From NCBI RefSeq assembly GCF_958405655.1, contig NZ_CATYWO010000001.1, positions 1,240,001 to 1,304,000 on the forward strand: a stretch of DNA of 64,000 nt. Reading direction: 5' to 3'. Of this stretch, positions 33,672 through 43,153 are shown piece by piece; the first letter of the stretch is position 1; each line of letters starts with the position of its first letter. The translations under genes and the position numbers were made by a program. The notes beneath the pieces were generated by a model. It made no database searches. It worked only from the letters and a program-made list of their open reading frames with translations, and had not been told where the DNA came from. Origin of the DNA: Ralstonia condita (GTDB lineage Bacteria; Pseudomonadota; Gammaproteobacteria; Burkholderiales; Burkholderiaceae).

Positions 33672-34283
33672 CTAGCCTCCGCCTAACTTGCGCAGCAGCG
33701 CCGGAACCTGAGCTTTGCTGGTGGCCTGTACACGGGCCATGAGGTCGTAATCGACTCGACTCACCCCGTAGGTCTGAGCGATATCTTGTTGCAGTCGGCA
33801 CCATAGGTGGCTGGTCACCTCAGCATCGGCCATCGCTCTGTGAGCACGCCCGGCCTTGGGCAACCGTAGCATGTCTGCCAGCGTCGAAAGCCTGTGATTC
33901 AGAGCATGCGGGTAGATGCGCCTTGACGCAAGCAGCGTACAGGCAAACGACTGGTCTGCCGTGGTCCCCAGCAGTGCAAGCTCAGCCCGCCAAAACTGCT
34001 TGTCAAATGAGGCGTTGTGCGCCACTACCGGATGCTTGCCGACAAACTGGGATGCTTCTCGCATCACCGTCGACACTGCCGGCGCAGATGCAATCATCTC
34101 GTTCGTGATGCCAGTAAGGCTGACGACGTTCGAGGGAATGCGCCGTCCCGCATTCATCAAGCTTTGATAGCGGTCGACGATCTGCCCTTCTCGCAGCAGG
34201 ATGATGGCGATTTCCGTGGCTCGGTCGCCTTGGCTCGGTGACAGCCCTGTAGTTTCAAAGTCCAGAACAGCGACCGTCTGCAT
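33672..34283 (-). CDS. DnaQ-like 3'-5' exonuclease (DEDDh)
   Basis: A 203-aa exonuclease-fold protein: ExoI motif VLDFETTGLSP (Asp, Glu), ExoII VAHNASFDKQF, and ExoIII HRAMADAEVT with the DEDDh histidine. Such domains act in proofreading, RNA turnover or phage and defence functions. It starts at 34283 and is divergent from hsdM across a 163-bp gap. As a cargo gene in a restriction-bearing island it may be a replication helper or a defence nuclease; the sequence does not decide. Confidence 0.87.
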   Translation of the reverse strand: MQTVAVLDFETTGLSPSQGDRATEIAIILLREGQIVDRYQSLMNAGRRIPSNVVSLTGITNEMIASAPAVSTVMREASQFVGKHPVVAHNASFDKQFWRAELALLGTTADQSFACTLLASRRIYPHALNHRLSTLADMLRLPKAGRAHRAMADAEVTSHLWCRLQQDIAQTYGVSRVDYDLMARVQATSKAQVPALLRKLGGG

Positions 34284-34446
34284 ACTGCTTTTCCCTTGTT
34301 TCTCAAAATCTGGGCTCCAACGCCAAACGTGGCTCGGGTATGGATTATTCGAGCGTACCTGGCGACGGAATGTAGGAAAAATCTTACAAAACCGCTTCAT
34401 AATAACGGCTGCTGCGCCATTCTTGCGAACAGAACACGCCTCCCAG

Positions 34447-36003
34447 ATGATCGAAGACATCAAGAAAACCCTGTGGGCCACGGCCGACAAGCTCCGTGCC
34501 AACATGGACGCCGCCGAGTACAAGCACATCGTGCTTGGCCTCATTTTCCTGAAATACATCTCAGACGCTTTCCAAGCTCGGCGAGCAGAACTGACCCGGC
34601 GCTTCCTTGATCCCAACGACGATTATTTCCTGTACGACAGCGACGATGAGTTGCTCGCTGAGGAGCTAGAGGACCGGGACTACTACCGGGAAGTGAATGC
34701 GTTTTGGGTTCCCGAGGCAGCACGATGGGAAAGCCTCCGTTCACAAGCTAAACAGGCGGATATCGGCAAGCGCATCGATGAGGCGCTGGCAGCCATCGAG
34801 GCTGAGAACCCGAAGCTCAAGGGCATCCTCGACAAGCGCTATGCTCGTGCCCAGTTGCCGGACGGCAAGCTTGGAGAGCTCGTGGATCTGATCTCGACGA
34901 TCGGTTTTGGCGACGATACCAGCAAGGCCAAGGACATTCTCGGGCAGGTCTACGAATACTTTCTCGGCCAGTTTGCCAGCGCTGAAGGAAAAAAAGGCGG
35001 ACAGTTCTATACGCCTGCCAGCATCGTGAAGACCCTGGTGGCCGTTCTGGCTCCCCACCACGGCAAGGTGTACGACCCATGCTGCGGGTCTGGCGGGATG
35101 TTCGTTCAGTCTGAGAAATTCATCGAAGCCCACGGGGGCAAGCTCGGGGACGTGTCGATTTACGGCCAGGAATCCAACCCGACCACTTGGCGGCTGGCCG
35201 CAATGAACTTGGCCATTCGAGGCATCGACTTCAATCTGGGCAAGGAGCCAACCGACACCTTCATCCGGAACCAGCACAGCGACCTACGTGCTGATTTCGT
35301 GCTGGCCAATCCACCATTCAACGTCTCCGATTGGTGGCACGGGAGCCTGGAGGGCGATCCTCGCTGGGTCTACGGTACGCCGCCCCAAGGGAATGCCAAC
35401 TATGCTTGGTTGCAGCACATGCTGTATCACCTGAAGTCATCGGGCCGTGCTGGCATTGTGTTGGCGAACGGTTCTATGAGTTCTAGCCAGAACAGCGAGG
35501 GTGACATTCGTGCTGCGATGGTCGAGGCTGATGTTGTCGAATGCATGATCGCCTTGCCCGGCCAGTTGTTCTTCAACACGCAGATTCCAGCCTGCTTGTG
35601 GTTCCTGACCAAGCAGAAGGCATCCCGCAAAGGCGAAGTGTTGTTCATCGACGCCCGGAAGCTCGGACGGTCTGTTACCCGTGTACAAATTGAACTGGCC
35701 GATAAAGACATCGGCAAGATCGCTGAGACTGTCTACGCATGGCGAGGCGATGGCGAAGCGACGACAACCTATGCAGATATTCCTGGCTTCTGCCGTAGCG
35801 TGAAACTGGCTGAGATTGCCGAGCATGGTCACGTCCTGACACCGGGCCGCTATGTGGGCGCAGAAGAGGTCGAAGATGACGACGAGGCGTTTGCCGAGAA
35901 GATGCAAAAGCTGACTGAAAAGCTGGGCGAGCAGATGGCGAAGGGGGCTGAGCTGGATGCGCTGATTCGCCAAAAGCTGGGAGGGCTCGGGTATGAGTTT
36001 TGA
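34447..36003 (+). CDS. hsdM: Type I restriction-modification methyltransferase subunit
   Basis: The 518-aa HsdM makes N6-methyladenine marks and is needed for both modification and cleavage complexes. An N-terminal helical domain (IKKTLWATADKLRANMD, GLIFLKYISDAF) precedes the methylase domain with AdoMet motif DPCCGSGG (about 210-217) and catalytic NPPF (288-291). QFYTP at about 186-190 is also typical. Its stop overlaps the hsdS start by 11 bases. The start at 34447 is supported by family length. Confidence 0.96.
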   Translation: MIEDIKKTLWATADKLRANMDAAEYKHIVLGLIFLKYISDAFQARRAELTRRFLDPNDDYFLYDSDDELLAEELEDRDYYREVNAFWVPEAARWESLRSQAKQADIGKRIDEALAAIEAENPKLKGILDKRYARAQLPDGKLGELVDLISTIGFGDDTSKAKDILGQVYEYFLGQFASAEGKKGGQFYTPASIVKTLVAVLAPHHGKVYDPCCGSGGMFVQSEKFIEAHGGKLGDVSIYGQESNPTTWRLAAMNLAIRGIDFNLGKEPTDTFIRNQHSDLRADFVLANPPFNVSDWWHGSLEGDPRWVYGTPPQGNANYAWLQHMLYHLKSSGRAGIVLANGSMSSSQNSEGDIRAAMVEADVVECMIALPGQLFFNTQIPACLWFLTKQKASRKGEVLFIDARKLGRSVTRVQIELADKDIGKIAETVYAWRGDGEATTTYADIPGFCRSVKLAEIAEHGHVLTPGRYVGAEEVEDDDEAFAEKMQKLTEKLGEQMAKGAELDALIRQKLGGLGYEF

Positions 36004-37333
36004 CCTTCCCAATCTGCCAGATGGCTGGGAATATCGCCCGCTCAATGAGTGCGCTTTAGATGGGTCAATTACCTATGGCGTAGTGCAGCCCGGCACGGCA
36101 CAACCTGAAGGAATTCCGTTGGTTCGGGTTAACAATTTTCGTGAGGGGCAGCTCGACCTAACCGATCTCATGAAGATCTCGTCGGACGTAGAGTCCAAGT
36201 ACTCCCGTACCCGGCTGAAGGGTGGGGAAGTCCTCCTCACGCTGGTTGGATCTGTCGGCCAAGTGGCCATGGTTCCAGAATCCCTGGCGGGCTTCAACGT
36301 GGCGAGGGCTGTTGGCGTCATACACCCAATTTCTGAGATTGGACCGGAGTGGATTTCTGCGTGCCTACGCTCACCAGCGTCGCAAAGCCTGCTAATTAGT
36401 CGAGCGAATACCACGGTACAAACGACGATCAACTTAAAGGACGTTCGAGCACTGCCGATCCCGATTCCGCCCAAGGGTGAGCGGGACGAGATTGCCCGAG
36501 TGATTTCCACCCTCGACGACCGCATCGCCCTGCTTCGGGAAACCAATGCCACCCTCGAAGCCATCGCCCAAGCTCTATTCAAGTCCTGGTTCGTTGACTT
36601 CGACCCGGTTCGAGCCAAGGCTGAGGGCCGTGAGCCGGAAGGGATGGACTCGGACACGGCTGCGCTGTTCCCGGATAGCTTCGAGGCATCGGAGCTGGGG
36701 CTGGTGCCGAGGGGATGGCGTGTGCGTTCAGTTGCGGAGGTCTCGTCAAACGTATTCAGCGGTGGAACGCCAGATACCCGTAAGGCCGAATACTGGGTTG
36801 GCCCGCTACGCTGGTTCTCGTCGGGAGAGACGAGGCACCGAGTCATCGTCGATTGTGAAAAGCGGATTAATGCATTGGCCGTAGAAAACTCATCCACGAG
36901 GCTTGCGATACCCGGGGACATTCTTATTGCCTCTGCGGGACAGGGACACACGAGAGGGCAGACGTCCTATAGCGCTGTAGAGACGTACATAAATCAATCT
37001 GTCGTCGCCATCCGTGCCGAACCAAGTGCTTGCCATTCTCTGTGGCTATTCCACAATCTATCACGACGTTACGACGAGATGCGTAACATCTCGGACTCTC
37101 ACAGTAGTCGAGGTAGTCTGACCACCAAGCTTCTTGGCGGCATGCGTCTTGTTGTACCGGAATCCCTCGCCACTAAGTCCTTTGTCGATGCCGTAGGCCC
37201 CCTGATGGAATCGCAGATCAACAACTGCAGGACCTTGTCAATATTGACCCCCCTCAGGGACACCCTCCTACCTCGCCTGATCTCAGGCCAGCTTCGCATT
37301 TCCGAAGCTGCTGATGCACTCGAAACCGTCTAA
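35993..37333 (+). CDS. hsdS: Type I restriction specificity subunit
   Basis: The 446-aa HsdS has two target-recognition domains (about residues 1-155 and 230-390) separated by conserved helices: ERDEIARVISTLDDRIALLR leads into ATLEAIAQALFKSWFVDFDP, a common central spacer, and a matching spacer near the C-terminus (LLPRLISGQLRISEA). The two half-sites bind a bipartite DNA target, which cannot be read from sequence alone. The AT-richer second domain suggests recombination between specificity genes (inference). Confidence 0.95.
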   Translation: MSFDLPNLPDGWEYRPLNECALDGSITYGVVQPGTAQPEGIPLVRVNNFREGQLDLTDLMKISSDVESKYSRTRLKGGEVLLTLVGSVGQVAMVPESLAGFNVARAVGVIHPISEIGPEWISACLRSPASQSLLISRANTTVQTTINLKDVRALPIPIPPKGERDEIARVISTLDDRIALLRETNATLEAIAQALFKSWFVDFDPVRAKAEGREPEGMDSDTAALFPDSFEASELGLVPRGWRVRSVAEVSSNVFSGGTPDTRKAEYWVGPLRWFSSGETRHRVIVDCEKRINALAVENSSTRLAIPGDILIASAGQGHTRGQTSYSAVETYINQSVVAIRAEPSACHSLWLFHNLSRRYDEMRNISDSHSSRGSLTTKLLGGMRLVVPESLATKSFVDAVGPLMESQINNCRTLSILTPLRDTLLPRLISGQLRISEAADALETV

Positions 37334-37348
37334 CAACACAGCAACGCT

Positions 37349-38392
37349 ATGGCCCTCTGGCTCGTCCGTGCAGGCAGGTATGGAGAACACGAGCAACGGT
37401 TCTTCGACGACAAGCGCATCTACCTGACGTGGGATGCACTGACAGAAACTAACCTCTCCGTTGCATCCGACTACGCTGCTATCAAGGCACTGATGCTGGA
37501 GCACTATCCCAATGAACCAGTAAAGCGTGTCATCAACTGGTCCGGGCAGGTGTGGGCTTTTGCTCTCGGCATACAACCGGACGATTGGGTAATCGTGCCC
37601 AGAAAGCACAGCGGGAGTATTGCTATCGGCGAGGTCCAAAGCGGCTACGAATTTGCTCCGACGGCCGAAGCCATGTATCGGCACTATCGCAAGGTGCAAT
37701 GGTTCAACACCGATGTTCCCCGAAGTGTATTCGATCAGGACCTCCTCTTCTCCTTTGGTGCGTTCCTGACTGTCTGCGAGATAAAGCGGAATGATGCTGA
37801 AAAGCGCGTCCGTGCTATGGCCAAGAAAGGATGGGGGACTATGCCGGCGACCCCACCCACTGCCGTTGCTGTTGAACAAGGTGACGGACTCGCAACCGAT
37901 GACGCTGCGGTGGACCTCGAACAGGTCGGCCGGGATGCTATCGCCAAGGTGATTATCCAGAAATTCAAGGGTCACGGGATGGCCCGCTTGGTCGAAGCCA
38001 TCCTGAAAGCTCAAGGGTTCACAACATATCTGAGTCCGGAGGGGCCAGATAAAGGCGTCGACATACTCGCTGCAGGCGGGGCGTTCGGTTTCGATAGGCC
38101 TCGTATCTGTGTCCAGGTGAAGTCTGGCGATGCGCCATCGGATAGACCAGAGTTCACACAGCTCATCGGCGCGATGCAAGGCGTTAGCGCAGACCAAGGC
38201 TTGTTCGTGTCTTGGTCGGGGTTCAAAGCGACGGTTCTCAAGGAGCTGCCAACGCAGTTTTTCAAGGTTCGCATCTGGAACCGTGACGACCTCATCGAAC
38301 AACTCCTTGAGAATTACGACAAGATCGACCAAGACATTCGGGCGGAACTGCCGTTGAAGCGGATTTGGACTGTTGCCAACCCGGAGGAGTGA
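37349..38392 (+). CDS. Mrr-like restriction endonuclease between hsdS and hsdR
   Basis: The 347-aa protein has an Mrr-type PD-(D/E)XK nuclease domain at the C-terminal half: HGMARLVEAILKAQGF, then GPDKGVDILA (Asp238) and ICVQVKSG (Gln256, Lys258), the usual D...QxK set. The N-terminal half (residues 1-150) is a separate domain with GYEFAPTAEAMYRHYRKVQW, possibly a modified-base or target reader. Mrr enzymes cut methylated DNA, so its place inside a type I operon is notable. It starts 15 bases after hsdS and ends seven bases before hsdR. Confidence 0.85.
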   Translation: MALWLVRAGRYGEHEQRFFDDKRIYLTWDALTETNLSVASDYAAIKALMLEHYPNEPVKRVINWSGQVWAFALGIQPDDWVIVPRKHSGSIAIGEVQSGYEFAPTAEAMYRHYRKVQWFNTDVPRSVFDQDLLFSFGAFLTVCEIKRNDAEKRVRAMAKKGWGTMPATPPTAVAVEQGDGLATDDAAVDLEQVGRDAIAKVIIQKFKGHGMARLVEAILKAQGFTTYLSPEGPDKGVDILAAGGAFGFDRPRICVQVKSGDAPSDRPEFTQLIGAMQGVSADQGLFVSWSGFKATVLKELPTQFFKVRIWNRDDLIEQLLENYDKIDQDIRAELPLKRIWTVANPEE

Positions 38393-38399
38393 CGGGGCG

Positions 38400-41300
38400 A
38401 TGACCGAAGACCAACTAGAACAAGAAGCGCTCGATTGGCTGACGGATGTCGGTTACAGCCAGCTTTACGGTCCAGACATTGGCCCTGACGGCGAATCGCC
38501 AGAACGATCCGACTATCGCCGGGTGGTGCTCATCGATCGTTTGCGGAGTGCCGTCAGCCGGCTGAATCCAACGATCCCGCTTGAAGCAAGAGAGGACGCG
38601 TTGCGTCAGGTCGTGAATCTGGACACGCCTGTTCTGTTGTCCGTCAATCGGCTGTTCCACAATCTGTTGGTCAACGGGGTGCCGGTCGAGTACCAGAAAG
38701 ATGGAGAGACCCGTGGTGATTTCGTGAGGCTCATCGACTTCACGAACGAATCTGCCAATGAGTGGCTTGCAATCAACCAGTTCAGCATCAAGGGGCCGAA
38801 GCACACCCGGCGTCCGGACATCATTCTATTCATCAACGGCCTGCCATTGGTCCTTCTGGAGCTGAAGAACCCAGCCGACGAGAACGCTGACATCTGGAAA
38901 GCGTACGACCAGATCGAGACGTACAAAGAGCAGATCCCCGACGTTTTCCAGTACAACGAAATCCTGATCATCTCGGACGGCAGCGAAGCTCGGATGGGTT
39001 CTCTATCCGCCAATTCGGAGCGCTTCCAAGCTTGGCGCACCATCGACGGCCAAACGCTCGATCCACTGGGGCAGTTCAACGAGCTGGAGACGCTCATTCG
39101 GGGCGTGCTCTCGCCGAGCTATCTGCTCGACTACCTGCGTTTCTTCGTGTTGTTTGAAGATGACGGCACGCTGGTCAAGAAGATCGCTGGCTATCACCAG
39201 TTCCATGCCGTACGTGCAGCTATCAACCAAGTCGTAGCAGCGTCTCGACCTGGCGGAAGCAATAAGGGCGGCGTTGTCTGGCACACCCAAGGCAGTGGCA
39301 AGAGCATCACCATGACGTGTTTTGCCGCTCGGGTCATGCGTGAGGCGGCCATGGAGAACCCGACCATTGTTGTCATCACGGACCGCAATGATCTCGACGG
39401 CCAACTCTTCGGCGTGTTCTCGCTGTCGCAAGACCTGTTGCGTGAACAGCCAGTGCAAGCTGACACTCGGCAAGACCTCCGTGCCAAGCTGGCGAACCGG
39501 CCTTCGGGTGGCATTGTCTTTGCCACCATCCAGAAGTTTATGCCTGGCGAGGACGAAGACACCTTCCCGGTGCTCTCCGACCGGCACAACATCGTCGTGA
39601 TCGCAGATGAAGCCCATCGAACGCAATACGGTTTCGAAGCGAAATTCAAAGGTGATAGCAAGGGCTATCAGGTCGGCTACGCCCAGCACTTGCGGGATGC
39701 TCTGCCCAACGCGACGTTCGTTGCCTTCACCGGCACGCCGGTCTCCAGTGAAGACCGAGACACTCGGGCTGTATTCGGTAACTACATCCATGTCTATGAC
39801 ATGCAGCAGGCCCGGGATGACGGGGCCACGGTGCCGATCTACTACGAATCCCGTTTGGCTAAGCTGGGGCTCAAAGAGGAGACTCTGCCGGAGATTGACG
39901 CGGAGGTCGACGAACTGGCGGAGGACGAGGAAAGCGATGAGCAGTCCAAGCTGAAGACCCGATGGGCAGCGCTTGAGAAGATCGTTGGCGCTGATCCACG
40001 AATCAAGAGCGTGGCTGCCGATCTAGTCGCCCACTTCGAAGAGCGCAACAAGGCGATGCCGGGCAAGGCTATGGTCGTTGCTATGAGCCGGGAGATCTGC
40101 GTTCACCTCTACGACGAGATCGTCAAGCTGCGACCGGATTGGCACGATGCCGACCCGGAGAAAGGGGCGATCAAGATCGTCATGACGGGCTCGGCCTCCG
40201 ACAAGGCATTGCTGCGTCCCCACATCTACTCGAAGCAGGTCAAGAAACGGCTGGAGAAGCGATTCAAGGACCCGGCGGACCCGCTGCGCCTCGTCATCGT
40301 TCGAGACATGTGGTTGACGGGCTTCGATGCCCCTTGCGTCCACACGCTGTATGTGGACAAGCCGATGAAGGGCCACAACCTGATGCAGGCCATCGCCCGA
40401 GTCAACCGAGTATTCCGAGACAAACAGGGCGGCTTGGTGGTCGACTACATTGGCATCGCCAACGATCTCAAGCAGGCCCTCAAGGAATACACAGCCAGCA
40501 ATGGCCGAGGACGGCCAACCGTAGATGCACACGAAGCCTATGCTGTGCTGGAAGAGAAGTTGGATGTGTTGCGAGACATGATGCACGGCTTCGACTACAG
40601 CGGCTTCCTGACCGGTGGACACAAGTTGCTGGCTGGTGCAGCGAACTTCGTGCTCGGCCTGAAGGACGGCAAGAAGCGCTTTGCTGACACCGCCCTCGCC
40701 ATGAGCAAGGCGTTCACGCTCTGCTGCACTCTGGATGAGGCGAAGGCTGTACGTGAGGAGGTTGCCTTCTTCCAGGCCGTGAAGGTGCTACTGACCAAGC
40801 GAGACATCAGCCAGAAGAAACGTACCGACGAGGAACGGGAACTGGCCATCCGGCAGATCATTGGATCTGCTGTCGTGTCAGAAGACGTTGTCGACATCTT
40901 TGAGTCGGTTGGTCTGGACAAGCCGAACATCGGCATCCTTGATGACGAGTTCCTGGCTGAGGTTCAAAACTTGCCAGAGCGGAACCTTGCGGTGGAGTTG
41001 CTGGAGCGACTGCTGGAGGGCGAGATCAAGAGTCGCTTCGGTGGCAATGTCGTCCAGGAGAAGAAGTTCTCGGAGCTCCTGTCCAACGTCATCACTCGCT
41101 ATCAAAACCGGTCTATCGAAACAGCCCAGGTCATCGAAGAACTGATCGAGATGGCGAAGAAGTTTCGGGAGGCGGCAAGCCGGGGCGAGCAGTTGGGGCT
41201 GAACGAGGACGAGCTGCGTTTCTACGACGCCTTGGCGAACAATGAGGCGTCCGTCCGTCTGTTGGGTGACGAAACACTGAGGAAAATCGCCCATGAGCTG

Positions 41301-41480
41301 ACCGAAAACCTCCGACAGAACGTCAGCGTCGACTGGGAGAAGCGAGAGAGTGTGCGGGCCAAGCTGCGACTAATGGTGAAGCGCATCCTGCGGAAGTACA
41401 AATACCCGCCTGATCAGCAAGAAGAAGCCGTGCAGACTGTCCTGCAGCAGGCCGAGAAGCTGAGTGCGGAGTGGGCTTGA
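38400..41480 (+). CDS. hsdR: Type I restriction endonuclease/translocase subunit
   Basis: The 1026-aa HsdR has the nuclease motif PD (Asp140)...ELK (Glu154, Lys156) in the N-terminal domain, then the SF2 translocase with Walker A TQGSGKS (296-302), DEAH (403-406), TGTP and the late motif QAIARVNRVF. It reels in DNA and cuts far from the site when bound to HsdM2S. The ATG at 38400 follows CGGAGGAGTGACGGGGCG. All catalytic residues expected are present, so the system looks intact. Confidence 0.96.
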   Translation: MTEDQLEQEALDWLTDVGYSQLYGPDIGPDGESPERSDYRRVVLIDRLRSAVSRLNPTIPLEAREDALRQVVNLDTPVLLSVNRLFHNLLVNGVPVEYQKDGETRGDFVRLIDFTNESANEWLAINQFSIKGPKHTRRPDIILFINGLPLVLLELKNPADENADIWKAYDQIETYKEQIPDVFQYNEILIISDGSEARMGSLSANSERFQAWRTIDGQTLDPLGQFNELETLIRGVLSPSYLLDYLRFFVLFEDDGTLVKKIAGYHQFHAVRAAINQVVAASRPGGSNKGGVVWHTQGSGKSITMTCFAARVMREAAMENPTIVVITDRNDLDGQLFGVFSLSQDLLREQPVQADTRQDLRAKLANRPSGGIVFATIQKFMPGEDEDTFPVLSDRHNIVVIADEAHRTQYGFEAKFKGDSKGYQVGYAQHLRDALPNATFVAFTGTPVSSEDRDTRAVFGNYIHVYDMQQARDDGATVPIYYESRLAKLGLKEETLPEIDAEVDELAEDEESDEQSKLKTRWAALEKIVGADPRIKSVAADLVAHFEERNKAMPGKAMVVAMSREICVHLYDEIVKLRPDWHDADPEKGAIKIVMTGSASDKALLRPHIYSKQVKKRLEKRFKDPADPLRLVIVRDMWLTGFDAPCVHTLYVDKPMKGHNLMQAIARVNRVFRDKQGGLVVDYIGIANDLKQALKEYTASNGRGRPTVDAHEAYAVLEEKLDVLRDMMHGFDYSGFLTGGHKLLAGAANFVLGLKDGKKRFADTALAMSKAFTLCCTLDEAKAVREEVAFFQAVKVLLTKRDISQKKRTDEERELAIRQIIGSAVVSEDVVDIFESVGLDKPNIGILDDEFLAEVQNLPERNLAVELLERLLEGEIKSRFGGNVVQEKKFSELLSNVITRYQNRSIETAQVIEELIEMAKKFREAASRGEQLGLNEDELRFYDALANNEASVRLLGDETLRKIAHELTENLRQNVSVDWEKRESVRAKLRLMVKRILRKYKYPPDQQEEAVQTVLQQAEKLSAEWA

Positions 41481-41504
41481 ATCCAAGCCTGTCCAATCGC
41501 CATA

Positions 41505-41669
41505 TCACGTGAGTAGAAGGTAGGTGAGCGTAAGCACAGGCGAATCCGCATTGCTGCGCGTATAGCTAACATTGCCGGAGGTGAGCTCCAGCGAGCCTTT
41601 CTTGTCACCGGTACGTCCGGTGACTTTGATGACAGTGCGTGTGACAGATTTTGGCTCTCGTTGGGCCAT
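41505..41669 (-). CDS. Small island hypothetical protein, possibly truncated
   Basis: A 54-aa protein beginning MAQREPKSVTRTVIKVTGRT, with GGAGAAG six bases before its ATG. The pattern (basic, KKGSLELTSGNVSYTRSNAD, ending LTLTYLLLT) resembles a family of small proteins found beside phage and island genes whose usual C-terminus is longer (LTYQQLI-type); here the frame stops early, so truncation is possible. It lies just downstream of the 41736-41996 gene on the same strand. Confidence 0.5.
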   Translation of the reverse strand: MAQREPKSVTRTVIKVTGRTGDKKGSLELTSGNVSYTRSNADSPVLTLTYLLLT

Positions 41670-41735
41670 TATTCTTCTCCATTCGTCTAGCCTGGCGTTC
41701 TGCAACTTCTCCCCGCACCATGGTCCTGCCTGGTG

Positions 41736-41996
41736 CTACGCTTTTGGGTCCACCACGGGTTCGATGTTCTTTTCGGCAACCAAAAAGACACCACCAGACC
41801 CCGGGATTTGCATCAAGCGACCATGCTCGCCCTGCGAGATTTCCTCCCAGCGCTCGATCAGGTCACGAATCGTACGAGCCGCAATCTTCTGCACCCCGTA
41901 CCACAGATACAGTTCACTCCATAGCACGTGCGCTACCCCTGCAGTCATCACGGACTCAAGGCGTGCGTTAAGAACGTCGTCGTGTCGCTTCTCCAT
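41736..41996 (-). CDS. Small island hypothetical protein
   Basis: An 86-aa protein starting MEKRHDDVLNARLESVMTAG with a strong GGAGGGG ribosome site. It is largely helical with a tryptophan-rich middle (VLWSELYLWYGVQ) and an acidic C-terminus. No known family. It forms an apparent two-gene unit with the gene at 41505-41669. The unit is convergent with hsdR. Confidence 0.6.
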   Translation of the reverse strand: MEKRHDDVLNARLESVMTAGVAHVLWSELYLWYGVQKIAARTIRDLIERWEEISQGEHGRLMQIPGSGGVFLVAEKNIEPVVDPKA

Positions 41997-42265
41997 AACC
42001 CCTCCGTCAATTTACGTAGTTTATTCTAAAAATTTAGTTTGAACAAACTTTTTAGTGAAGCGGATGAGGGCTGTGCCGGACCCGATCCCCTCAGGGCGGG
42101 GAAAGCGCGTCGACTTATTGGCGTTGGCAAATCCGCTTTCGGCCGCTCGGCTGACACACGCTTGCCGGATGAGCGCTCTGGGGTGTGTCCGTTAGCCATT
42201 TCGCCCGAGTCCTTGCAAGGGGCCTAATATCCCTAGAGGTCGCCCATCCATAGACAGGTGAAAAA

Positions 42266-42793
42266 TTGTCCGATCCAAACTGGTTGATCTACCTTGGGGC
42301 CACAACAGGCGTGATCGGTGCGGTTACCGGGAGCGCAGGGGCTGTGATGGGCTACATCAGCTACAGACGCTCCGGGGAGATGAAGGCGTTAGATCTGCGC
42401 CTGGAACTGCGCAGAGCCCAAGTTGACTACTGCGCCCTCGTTCGGGAGCTTCCTGCTCTCTTGGGGCGGGCGAAAGCCTCTCGTACTGCCGTCTCATCTG
42501 CCACTGGGATGCTCGGTTCCGGAGCGCTACAGCACTGGACAGGTGAGTGGGAAAAGGACGATGCCTTAGCCCGTGGTTGGGGCGGTGAGCTACCGGACGC
42601 TGATGCCAACTGGGATTCCGCTGGCCATCAAGAATTGGAATCAGATCTGGTACAGGTTTACCAGCGGCACGGCCACGCAGTGCGCTTGCGAGACAAATAC
42701 CTTGCGTCGCTAGCGGAAGATGACCACCAGCGAGACCACATCAAGGCAGCCATGTTGGCTCGTACACAGGCCATGCTAGGCCGTGGTCAGTGA
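42266..42793 (+). CDS. Membrane-anchored island hypothetical protein
   Basis: A 175-aa protein starting at TTG 42266 (MSDPNWLIYLGATT) with ACAGGTG upstream. Residues about 7-32 form one hydrophobic, glycine/alanine-rich membrane helix followed by YRRSGEMKALDLRLELRRAQ, a positive-inside amphipathic helix, then a long cytoplasmic helical domain. I recognise no function; single-anchor proteins of this kind recur in mobile islands. The 42001-42265 stretch upstream holds no gene I can support. Confidence 0.6.
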   Translation: MSDPNWLIYLGATTGVIGAVTGSAGAVMGYISYRRSGEMKALDLRLELRRAQVDYCALVRELPALLGRAKASRTAVSSATGMLGSGALQHWTGEWEKDDALARGWGGELPDADANWDSAGHQELESDLVQVYQRHGHAVRLRDKYLASLAEDDHQRDHIKAAMLARTQAMLGRGQ

Positions 42794-42856
42794 CGGAAGC
42801 GATTTCGTGGCTGGGCCAGTTGAGGCTATGGCGTCGTATAGTCGTGCATCCGGCCC

Positions 42857-43140
42857 GTGACCGCCTGGCGTGACAGCCGTGACGGTGCCGAGATCGCCCC
42901 GTGACACCACAAAATCCGCATGACGCCTGGCTTGTGACGTTGTGACGAACGTGTCAGCGGCAGGTGAAAGGGGGGGATGGGGCGGCCTCCACTCCATGGA
43001 ATGCTTTCCTCGTGAGTCGGGAGCAATGCGCAGTCTGGGCTATGTGTTTTCTACTGTCACAACTGTCACAGTGTCACAGCCCAGTATTGGCAAGGCTTTT
43101 CGGCCTTCGGCGGTCGTCACGGCCTTGTCACAGCAGTCAC
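42857..43140. repeat. Two-armed inverted array of GTGAC iterons (candidate replication origin)
   Basis: Six GTGAC copies (42857, 42870, 42879, 42901, 42934, 42942) and then six GTCAC copies (43056, 43065, 43073, 43116, 43127, 43136) flank a ~110-bp central gap. Most neighbours lie 8-9 bp apart, and the extended form is close to CCGTGACGG or CTGTGACA. There is no gene between 42794 and 43153. The array lies next to a regulator gene and, in an excised circle, about 3.8 kb from the primase-helicase. Origin function is inference; an operator cluster is the alternative. Confidence 0.6.
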
Positions 43141-43153
43141 GGCATAGACCCGA

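Noticed and set aside
42857..43140. CRISPR array
   Set aside because: The repeats are only 5-10 bp, lie in two opposite orientations, and have no even spacers. They fit iterons, not CRISPR.
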